5,292 nt of DNA from DAIODI01 sp036746875 (lineage in GTDB: Bacteria > Pseudomonadota > Alphaproteobacteria > Rhizobiales > Aestuariivirgaceae). Below the pieces are notes generated by a model that searched no databases, had not been told where the DNA came from, and saw only the letters and a program-made list of their open reading frames with translations. Positions within the stretch are counted from its first letter, which is position 1. Each line of letters starts with the position of its first letter. The translations under genes and the position numbers were made by a program. The DNA is taken from contig DAIODI010000191.1 in the NCBI GenBank assembly GCA_036746875.1, positions 1 to 5,292 on the forward strand, given 5' to 3'. Below, piece by piece: positions 1-4,804 of this stretch.

Positions 1-643
1 CGAGCCGGTTGAGCAGGCGGACCGCGGCGCGGTTGATCTGTGGGGCGAGCACCGTTTGCGCGCAGCCCGCCAGCAGGATCGCCCGCTTGCGCGCCGGACC
101 TTGCGCGGGGAAAAAGCCGAACAGCGGCCCGTCCGGCCGGGGAAGCGCGGCCGGGGCCAGCGCCAGCATGGCGGCGAAGGGGTTCAGCGCCGGCGCCTTC
201 TCCAGAAGCGGGGCGAACGGCCGGCCCAGTTTCGCCAGCGCCGCGGAAGCCCGGAAGCGAGCGCGGCTGGGTAGCACGGCGGCGAGCAGCGCGCGGGTGA
301 AGCGGTCAAGCGGCGGGCGCGTGTAGCGCTTTTCGACGTGCGCCCGCGCTTCGTCGATGAGGTGCGCGTAATCGACGCCCGACGGGCAGGTGGTCTTGCA
401 GGCGAGGCAGGAGAGGCAGCGGTCGAGGTGCGTCACCACCTCTTTCGTCGGCGCCCGGCCGTTCTCCAGCATCTCCTTGATGAGGTAGATGCGCCCGCGC
501 GGGCTGTCCAGTTCGTTGCCGAGCAGCACATAGGTCGGGCAGGTGGCGGTGCAGAAGCCGCAGCGGACACATTTGCGGATGACCGCGTTCGCCTCCGCCG
601 TGCGCGGATCGGCCAACTGTTCAGGCGCGAAAGTGGTCTGCAT
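1..643 (-). CDS. glcF: Glycolate oxidase iron-sulfur subunit GlcF (3' end beyond window)
   Basis: This is the iron-sulfur subunit of glycolate oxidase, which carries electrons from the flavin subunits GlcD/GlcE towards the respiratory chain at the cytoplasmic membrane. The visible 214 residues contain two complete 4Fe-4S ferredoxin-type motifs, CVRCGFCTATCP at residues 25-36 and CLSCLACKTTCP at 76-87, joined by the family-typical segment SPRGRIYLIKEML (47-59). Near the window edge, LLAGCAQTVLAPQ opens the first cysteine-rich (CCG) domain of the family. About half of the usual length of slightly over 400 residues is present; the rest lies beyond position 1. The start ATG (643-641) overlaps the glcE stop as TGATG, and a GAGG ribosome site lies at 654-651 with a 7-nt spacer inside the end of glcE. 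The gene is therefore the third, translationally coupled cistron of glcDEF. Paralogues such as lactate-oxidase LldE or GlpC have different surroundings; the glcD-glcE context supports GlcF. The substrate could include D-lactate. Confidence 0.95.
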   Translation of the reverse strand, partial: MQTTFAPEQLADPRTAEANAVIRKCVRCGFCTATCPTYVLLGNELDSPRGRIYLIKEMLENGRAPTKEVVTHLDRCLSCLACKTTCPSGVDYAHLIDEARAHVEKRYTRPPLDRFTRALLAAVLPSRARFRASAALAKLGRPFAPLLEKAPALNPFAAMLALAPAALPRPDGPLFGFFPAQGPARKRAILLAGCAQTVLAPQINRAAVRLLNRL

Positions 644-645
644 CA
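643..645 (-). other. TGATG stop/start overlap glcE-glcF
   Basis: The glcE stop TGA (645-643) shares one base with the glcF start ATG (643-641). With GAGG at 654-651 inside the last codons of glcE, this indicates reinitiation or coupled translation, which helps keep subunit ratios equal. Confidence 0.9.
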
Positions 646-1839
646 CAGGCCCTCGTACATGCGGCCAGGGTTGAGACCGCCGGCCGGATCATAGGCGCGC
701 TTGCCGCGCCCGATCAGCGCCGCCAGCCCCGGATCCATCGGCGAGAACGGCGTTTGCCGCAAGGCGGTCGAACCGCGCAGCAGCATGGCGTGGCCGTGGC
801 CCTTCGGGATCGCGTCCCACACCGGCGCCGCAAGCGCCGCAGCCTCCGGCAGCGCCACGGTGATCAGCCCGCCCGCCCAGTCGATGAGCGCCCGCCCGCC
901 GTGGCGTTCCCGCAAGCTCCGAGCGATCGTCGCCGACAGGGCGGGCTCGACGGTGAGCCGCCACACCGCCTGATCGGCCGGTTCGGCCAGCGGTTCGGCA
1001 TTGGCGATCTCGCGCCACAGCGCCCGCGACGCCTCCCCCGAAATCACCGCCAGCTCGCCGCCCGCCGCCTGAAGCATTTCGCGCCGCGCCATGACCGAGG
1101 CGGGCGTGCCTTCGACGCGCAGCGCCGTGAGGCTCGCCCCGCCGGAGGCCACCGCAGCGAGCGCGCCCGCAACGGCGGCCGGGAGATGCGCGGCCCCGGT
1201 GATGGCGGCGGGCGACTTCAGCGCCGCGGACATGCGGGCGACGGCCTCGCGCTCGTCGAGGCCGCGCACCAGCGTCGTATACTCCGCTTCGGGGAGCGGC
1301 GCGGTTCTGAGGTTGACCTGGGTCAGGACCGCGAGCGTCCCCCATGAGCCCGCCATCAGCTTCGACAGGTCGTAGCCGGTGACGTTCTTCATCACGCGGC
1401 TGCCGGCGACGAACGGCACGCCGCGCCCGGACACGGCATGGAACCCCAGGAAATGATCGCGCACGGCCCCGGCCTGGAACCGGCGCGGCCCCGACAGGTT
1501 CGTCGCGATCATGCCGCCGAGGCTTGCGCCGGCGTTGGTTCCAAGCAGCCGGCCGAAGGCGGGCGGCTCGAACGCGAAGGTCTGGCCGTTCTCGCGCAGC
1601 AGCGCCTCGATTTCGGCGAGTGGCGTGCCCGGGCGGGCGACCAGCACCAGTTCGTCGGGCGCGTAATCGACGACGCCGGCGAGCCCCGAAACATCGAGCG
1701 TGCGCGGCCGGGCGGCGATGCGCCCGAGGCTGCGTTTGCTGCCGCGGCCCAACACCTCCAGCGGCTGGCCGGCCGCCACGGCGTCGGCCACGGCCTCGCG
1801 AACGTCGTCCGCCGATGCGGTCGTCATGACCGGAGCCAT
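643..1839 (-). CDS. glcE: Glycolate oxidase FAD-binding subunit GlcE
   Basis: This is the second flavin-type subunit of glycolate oxidase, a 398-residue member of the FAD-binding PCMH (VAO-type) family that is required with GlcD and GlcF for activity. The N-terminal FAD fold shows the phosphate-binding segment LEVLGRGSKRSLGR at residues 27-40, GTNAGASLGGMIATNLSGPRR at 100-120 (Gly-rich, FAD contact), and SRVMKNVTGYDLSKLMAGSWGTLA at 147-170, a signature of GlcE. The C-terminus ends in a short KRAYDPAGGLNPGRM segment (380-394), equivalent to the NPGK motif of GlcD. It lacks the long C-terminal oxidase cap of GlcD, as expected for GlcE, and is somewhat longer than the roughly 350-residue E. coli protein. 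The start at 1839 is preferred over Met5 (1827) because it overlaps the glcD stop as TGATG and has GAGG at 1848-1845, 5 nt upstream. An open frame continues far upstream of this start, but that stretch is the shadow of glcD. Confidence 0.95.
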   Translation of the reverse strand: MAPVMTTASADDVREAVADAVAAGQPLEVLGRGSKRSLGRIAARPRTLDVSGLAGVVDYAPDELVLVARPGTPLAEIEALLRENGQTFAFEPPAFGRLLGTNAGASLGGMIATNLSGPRRFQAGAVRDHFLGFHAVSGRGVPFVAGSRVMKNVTGYDLSKLMAGSWGTLAVLTQVNLRTAPLPEAEYTTLVRGLDEREAVARMSAALKSPAAITGAAHLPAAVAGALAAVASGGASLTALRVEGTPASVMARREMLQAAGGELAVISGEASRALWREIANAEPLAEPADQAVWRLTVEPALSATIARSLRERHGGRALIDWAGGLITVALPEAAALAAPVWDAIPKGHGHAMLLRGSTALRQTPFSPMDPGLAALIGRGKRAYDPAGGLNPGRMYEGL

Positions 1840-1841
1840 CA
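1839..1841 (-). other. TGATG stop/start overlap glcD-glcE
   Basis: The glcD stop TGA (1841-1839) shares one base with the glcE start ATG (1839-1837). GAGG at 1848-1845 lies 5 nt before that ATG. The layout is the same as at the glcE-glcF junction, so all three subunits are translationally linked. Confidence 0.9.
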
Positions 1842-3335
1842 GAACCTCGGCAGATCGGGAAACGCCGTTCGCCCGCCGGACACCCGCATCTTGCCGCCCT
1901 CGGCGCAGCGGTGCAGCGCCGGGAACACCTTCCCCGGATTGAGCAGCGACCTTTCGTCGAAGGCGCACTTCAGGTCCTGCTGGTGATCGAGATCGGCCTG
2001 CGAGAACATCTCGGGCATGAGGTCGCGCTTTTCGATTCCCACGCCATGTTCGCCGGTGAGCACCCCGCCCGCGCTGACGCACAGGCGCAGGATATCGGCG
2101 CCGAACCCTTCGGCGCGTTCGGTCTCGCCCGGTTTTGCGGCGTCGAACAGGATCAGCGGGTGGAGGTTGCCGTCGCCGGCGTGGAACACGTTGGCGCAGG
2201 CGAGGCCGTATCGCTGCGACAGCGCCGCGATGCCCGCCAGCACCTCCGGCAGCTTGCGGCGCGGAATGGTGCCGTCCATGCACAGGTAGTCGGGCGAGAT
2301 GCGCCCGACCGCCGGAAACGCCGCCTTGCGCCCGGCCCAGAAGCGCATGCGCTCGGCCTCGTCGGCGGCGGCCTTGAGCGTGGTCGCGCCGTGGCGCCGC
2401 GCGATCTCCGCCACCCGGGCCGAAAGGTCGGCGACATCGGCGGCGGCGCCGTCGAGCTCGACGATCAGTAGCGCCTCGACGTCCAGCGGATAGCCCGCCT
2501 GCACGAACGCCTCGCCCGCCGCGATGGCGAGCCTGTCCATCATCTCCATCCCGGCCGGGATGATGCCGGAGGAGATCACGTCCGCCACGCACTGTCCCGC
2601 CGCCTCGACGGTGGGGAAGCCGATCAGCAGCGCGCCGATGTGGGCGGGCTTGGGGAGAATCCGCACCGTCACCTCGGTAATGACGCCGAGCAGCCCCTCG
2701 GAACCGGTCACCACGCCGAGCAGATCGTAGCCGTCCTGGGCGAGATGCCGGCCGCCGAGCCGCACGACATCGCCGGTCATCAGCACCAGCTCCACGCCGA
2801 GCACGTTGTTGGTGGTGAGGCCGTACTTCAGGCAGTGCACCCCGCCGGAGTTCTCCGCCACGTTGCCGCCGATCGAGCAGGCGATCTGCGAGGAGGGATC
2901 GGGAGCGTAGTAGAACCCCTCGCCTTCGACCGCCCTGGTGATGGCGAGGTTGGTGACGCCCGGCTGGGCCACCACGCACAGGTTCTCGTAGTCGACGTCG
3001 AGGATGGCGTTGAAACGCGACATGACGAGCAGCACCGCGTCGGCGAGCGGCAGCGCGCCGCCCGACAGCCCCGTCCCCGCCCCGCGCGGCACCACGCGAA
3101 CCTCGTTTTCGTGGCAGTACTTCAGGATCGCCGCAACCTCCGCCGTGGTGCGCGGCAGGACGACCACCAGAGGCTGCTGGCGGTAGACGGTGAGGCCGTC
3201 GGGCTCGAACGGCGCCATCAGCTGCGGGGTGTCCACAACGGCGTCGTGACCGGCGAGGCGGCCGAGGGCGGCGATGATGCGGGCGCGGGCGGAAACCGTG
3301 CGCAGGTCGGGTTCGGGCAAGAGGGCGGCGGTCAT
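1839..3335 (-). CDS. glcD: Glycolate oxidase FAD subunit GlcD
   Basis: This is the catalytic flavoprotein subunit of glycolate oxidase, converting glycolate (and often D-lactate) to glyoxylate (or pyruvate) with electrons leaving through GlcF. At 498 residues it is nearly identical in length to E. coli GlcD (499). The FAD-binding PCMH domain covers about residues 50-230, with VVPRGAGTGLSGGA (81-94), GGNVAENSGGVHC (156-168) and GSEGLLGVITEVTV (211-224). The C-terminal FAD-oxidase domain follows, with VFHAGDGNLHP (383-393), TGEHGVGIEKRDLM (427-440) and RSLLNPGKVFP (462-472); the His residues of HAGDGNLH and GEHG are retained. I chose the ATG at 3335-3333 because it gives the family length. The open frame runs back to 3470, but that would invade the divergent cytochrome gene. 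The ribosome site is weak (GGACC, 6 nt away). The start overlaps the stop of a small upstream frame (ATGA), so coupled initiation is possible. First gene of glcDEF. Confidence 0.96.
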   Translation of the reverse strand: MTAALLPEPDLRTVSARARIIAALGRLAGHDAVVDTPQLMAPFEPDGLTVYRQQPLVVVLPRTTAEVAAILKYCHENEVRVVPRGAGTGLSGGALPLADAVLLVMSRFNAILDVDYENLCVVAQPGVTNLAITRAVEGEGFYYAPDPSSQIACSIGGNVAENSGGVHCLKYGLTTNNVLGVELVLMTGDVVRLGGRHLAQDGYDLLGVVTGSEGLLGVITEVTVRILPKPAHIGALLIGFPTVEAAGQCVADVISSGIIPAGMEMMDRLAIAAGEAFVQAGYPLDVEALLIVELDGAAADVADLSARVAEIARRHGATTLKAAADEAERMRFWAGRKAAFPAVGRISPDYLCMDGTIPRRKLPEVLAGIAALSQRYGLACANVFHAGDGNLHPLILFDAAKPGETERAEGFGADILRLCVSAGGVLTGEHGVGIEKRDLMPEMFSQADLDHQQDLKCAFDERSLLNPGKVFPALHRCAEGGKMRVSGGRTAFPDLPRF

Positions 3336-3412
3336 CTCGAAGGTCCGGTAACGATCGGAAGCTGTCGCGACAAAACGTCTTGAAGCATGTCCGGAGGTTT
3401 GATGATACTCAT
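3332..3412 (-). other. Candidate 26-codon leader ORF coupled to glcD
   Basis: An ATG at 3412-3410 opens a 26-residue frame (MSIIKPPDMLQDVL, then SRQLPIVTGPSR). Its TGA stop (3334-3332) overlaps the glcD ATG in the classic 4-nt ATGA form. glcD itself has only a weak ribosome site, so coupling from this frame would make sense. Against it: its own ribosome site is poor (AGGA about 11 nt upstream), it matches no family I recognise, and a frame of this length can occur by chance in GC-rich DNA. It also conflicts with the candidate glcD promoter whose -10 lies at 3402-3407, since transcripts from there would begin inside the frame. Confidence 0.25.
3363..3372. promoter_or_regulatory. Perfect palindrome TGTCGCGACA, candidate operator
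   Basis: TGTCGCGACA is a perfect 10-bp inverted repeat located 28 bp upstream of the glcD start codon, in the gap between divergent genes. Position and symmetry suit a dimeric repressor or activator site. Glycolate operons are often controlled by GntR/FadR-type regulators such as GlcC, which bind short GT-AC type palindromes. No regulator gene is visible in the window, so the binding protein is unknown. Chance occurrence of a 10-bp palindrome in GC-rich DNA is quite possible. Confidence 0.3.
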
Positions 3413-3434
3413 TTTCGGATCGGTCCTGGAATGA
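3402..3434 (+). other. Candidate 10-codon mini-ORF upstream of cytochrome c
   Basis: GGAGG at 3393-3397 is a strong ribosome-binding sequence standing 4 nt before an ATG (3402-3404) that opens a 10-residue frame, MILIFGSVLE, stopping at TGA 3432-3434. An in-frame ATG at 3387 would give 15 residues. The stop is 23 nt before the cytochrome c ATG. It may be a leader peptide or a fortuitous match; the GGAGG spacing is on the short side and the rightward candidate -10 lies within the frame, so it would be translated only from a more upstream promoter. Confidence 0.2.
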
Positions 3435-3437
3435 CCG
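3421..3437. repeat. Short inverted repeat CGGTC-N7-GACCG
   Basis: CGGTC (3421-3425) and GACCG (3433-3437) form a perfect 5-bp dyad with a 7-nt centre, just upstream of the cytochrome c ribosome site at 3442-3448. It could be a weak hairpin in the 5' leader or a half-site pair for a regulator. It is short enough to be coincidental. Confidence 0.2.
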
Positions 3438-3441
3438 CCGT

Positions 3442-3448
3442 AAGGGAG
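3442..3448 (+). promoter_or_regulatory. Ribosome binding site for cytochrome c
   Basis: AAGGGAG lies 9 nt before the ATG at 3458. It decides the start in favour of the Met that begins a proper signal peptide, over the in-frame ATGs at 3380 and 3431, which lack both a ribosome site and a sensible N-terminus. Confidence 0.8.
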
Positions 3449-3457
3449 ACCAGTCGA

Positions 3458-3835
3458 ATGAAGCGTGCAATCCTTTTTGCCATGGCCATGGCGATCGTTC
3501 CGGCGGCGGCGCAGGCCGAGGGTGACGTGGCGGCTGGCAAGACCGTGTTCAAGAAGTGCGCCGCCTGCCACGTTCATGACAACACGACCAACAAGATCGG
3601 CCCGCATCTCGCCGACCTGATCGGGCGCAAGGCCGGCTCCGTCGCTGACTTCAAGTACTCCGAGGCCATGAAGAAGAAGGGCGAGGAAGGCCTGGTGTGG
3701 ACCGACGAGACGATCGCCGCCTACCTCAAGGACCCCAGGGGCTACATCCCCGGAAACAAGATGGCCTTCGTCGGCTTGAAGAAGGACGAGGACATCGCCA
3801 ATGTGATCGCCTACATCAAGTCGCCGGCCGAGTAG
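3458..3835 (+). CDS. Periplasmic class I c-type cytochrome (cytochrome c2/c550-like)
   Basis: This encodes a 125-residue exported monohaem cytochrome c that shuttles single electrons in the periplasm. The N-terminus is a clear Sec signal peptide: MKR, a hydrophobic core at residues 4-15, and an AQA cleavage site after residue 20, leaving about 105 mature residues. The haem attachment motif CAACH sits at residues 34-38 (Cys34 and Cys37 thioethers, His38 axial ligand). Met102 in PGNKMAFVG is the likely sixth ligand, and DIANVIAYIKS (112-122) is the conserved C-terminal helix. GPHLADLIGRKAGS (48-61) is typical of class I cytochromes of the c2/c550 group. The mature protein is lysine-rich, as suits docking to an oxidase or bc1 complex. 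It is divergent from glcD and shares a 122-bp control region with it. A likely terminator follows, so it is probably monocistronic. The specific partner cannot be told from sequence. Confidence 0.93.
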   Translation: MKRAILFAMAMAIVPAAAQAEGDVAAGKTVFKKCAACHVHDNTTNKIGPHLADLIGRKAGSVADFKYSEAMKKKGEEGLVWTDETIAAYLKDPRGYIPGNKMAFVGLKKDEDIANVIAYIKSPAE

Positions 3836-3858
3836 TCATCCCGGCATGGGCAGATCCG

Positions 3859-3892
3859 GCGGCGGTCACGGGTGGGGCCGCCGCTTTCGTTT
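3859..3892 (+). terminator. Likely intrinsic terminator after the cytochrome c gene
   Basis: GCGGCGG (3859-3865) and CCGCCGC (3878-3884) form a perfect 7-bp GC stem. It can extend by a T-G wobble and a C-G pair to 9 bp with an 8-nt loop. The stem is followed by TTTCGTTT (3885-3892). It begins 23 nt after the cytochrome c stop. The tract is interrupted by CG, so some read-through into the next gene is possible. Confidence 0.6.
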
Positions 3893-3899
3893 CCGGGAC

Positions 3900-3906
3900 G
3901 GGAGGT
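3900..3906 (+). promoter_or_regulatory. Ribosome binding site for the FAH-family gene
   Basis: GGGAGGT lies 6 nt before the ATG at 3913, a near-consensus Shine-Dalgarno. It fixes the start at MKLVRYG, the usual N-terminus for this family, rather than the longer in-frame extension that overlaps the cytochrome gene. Confidence 0.85.
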
Positions 3907-3912
3907 CAATCC

Positions 3913-4755
3913 ATGAAACTGGTGCGCTACGGCCGCCCGGGCCGCGAGAAGCCCGGCGCGATCGACGCCGCAGGCCGCCTGCGCGACCTGTCGGGCGAGG
4001 TGGAGGCCATCAACCCCGCCACGCTTGACCCGGCGAGCTTGCGCAAGCAGCGGCGGCTCGACCTCGCAGCGCTCCCCGCCGTACGCGGGACGCCGCGGCT
4101 TGGCTGCCCTGTCGCCGGCATCCCCAACTTCATCGCCATCGGCCTCAACTACGCCGACCACGCCGCCGAAGCGGGGCTCAAGGCGCCGGAGGAGCCGATC
4201 ATCTTCAACAAGCACCTCTCCTCGATCTGCGGGCCGAACGATGATGTCGTTCTCCCCGAAGGCGCCGAAAAGGGCGACTGGGAGGTGGAGCGCGGCTTCG
4301 GCGTCGGCACGCGGGCGAAGAACGTGCCGGTCGAGACGGCGCTCGCCCATGTGGCCGGGTACTGCGTCGTCAACGACGTGTCGGAGCGCGCCTTCCAGAT
4401 CGAGCGCAAGGGCCAGTGGGTGAAGGGCAAGTCGCTCGACACCTTCGGTCCCGTCGGCCCCTGGCTGGTCACGGCGGACGAGGTGAAGGATCCGCAGGCG
4501 CTCTCCATCTGGCTCGAACTCAACGGCAAGCGGGTGCAGGACGGCTCAACCGCCAACATGATCTTCCCCGTGGCGTTCCTCGTCAGCTACCTGTCGCGGT
4601 TCATGACCTTGATGCCGGGCGATCTCGTCTGTACTGGAACGCCGGCAGGGGTGGGGCTCGGCATGAAGCCGCCGCGCTACCTCAAGCCGGGCGATGTCAT
4701 GCGCCTCGGCATCGAGGGGCTGGGCGAGCAGCGGCAACGGGTGGTGCGCGGCTGA
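3913..4755 (+). CDS. Fumarylacetoacetate hydrolase (FAH) family enzyme
   Basis: This is a 280-residue cytoplasmic enzyme of the FAH family, metal-dependent (Mg or Mn) hydrolases, isomerases or lyases of 2-oxo/diketo acids. A short N-terminal domain (MKLVRYG...EKPGAID) precedes the catalytic fold. Its features are IGLNYADHAAE (76-86), PIIFNKHLSSICGPND (95-110), the metal-ligand motif DWEVE with Glu124 and Glu126, and VVNDVSER with Asp155 (152-159). Further on are KGKSLDTFGPVGPWLV (171-186), FMTLMPGDLVCTGTPAGVG (230-248) and a C-terminal IEGLGEQRQ. Length and N-terminus resemble proteins annotated as ureidoglycolate lyase or 2,4-didehydro-3-deoxy-L-rhamnonate hydrolase. Such labels are often transferred without proof, so no substrate is assigned. 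Odd: the strand after the metal motif reads ERGFGVGT, where relatives have a hydrophobic ELGVVIGT-like run. Arg127 and Gly130 each differ by one T-to-G change from the Leu and Val codons expected there. The gene lies after a terminator and 49 nt before hisS. Confidence 0.9.
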   Translation: MKLVRYGRPGREKPGAIDAAGRLRDLSGEVEAINPATLDPASLRKQRRLDLAALPAVRGTPRLGCPVAGIPNFIAIGLNYADHAAEAGLKAPEEPIIFNKHLSSICGPNDDVVLPEGAEKGDWEVERGFGVGTRAKNVPVETALAHVAGYCVVNDVSERAFQIERKGQWVKGKSLDTFGPVGPWLVTADEVKDPQALSIWLELNGKRVQDGSTANMIFPVAFLVSYLSRFMTLMPGDLVCTGTPAGVGLGMKPPRYLKPGDVMRLGIEGLGEQRQRVVRG

Positions 4756-4804
4756 CCGCCGGACTCGTCTATCCTGGACCGCCGTTCAAGCGAGGCGCCG
4801 TGAC

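Larger units (their letters stand above)
3336..3457. promoter_or_regulatory. Divergent intergenic control region glcD / cytochrome c
   Basis: This 122-bp gap separates the glcD start (leftward) from the cytochrome c start (rightward), so both promoters must lie here or inside the opposing genes. It is visibly less GC-rich in its centre (about 3373-3416). Rightward candidate: TTGAAG (3380-3385), 18-nt spacer, GATACT (3404-3409). Leftward candidate: TATCAT on the minus strand (3407-3402) with a weak TTCCAG about 18 nt upstream. The two candidate -10 elements overlap, so the promoters could compete. These are eye matches to sigma-70 consensus and are tentative; the role of the region as a shared control region is the firmer inference. 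Confidence 0.5.

Noticed and set aside
1911..2471. 186-codon plus-strand frame antisense to the glcD 3' half
   Set aside because: It is a shadow of the GlcD C-terminal oxidase domain, with no ribosome site and no known motif.
1840..2979. Upstream extension of the glcE reading frame giving a 778-residue protein
   Set aside because: The extension lies wholly inside glcD in another frame, is arginine-rich low-complexity shadow sequence, and glcE has a good start with a ribosome site at 1839.
2640..3383. 247-codon plus-strand frame antisense to glcD
   Set aside because: It has the Gly/His/Arg/Ala-biased composition of a GC-rich shadow frame and no recognisable domain, while the opposite strand encodes intact GlcD motifs throughout.
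3336..3470. Longer N-terminus for GlcD starting at 3470
   Set aside because: It would add 45 residues with no family counterpart and overlap the divergent cytochrome c signal peptide; the start at 3335 gives the normal family length.
3697..3912. Upstream extension of the FAH-family frame into the cytochrome c gene
   Set aside because: It overlaps the cytochrome coding region in another frame; the ATG at 3913 has a near-consensus ribosome site and gives the usual family N-terminus.
3811..4350. 179-codon minus-strand frame across the cytochrome c / FAH-family junction
   Set aside because: It is antisense to conserved FAH-family sequence and to the intergenic terminator, with no recognisable domain and shadow-like composition.
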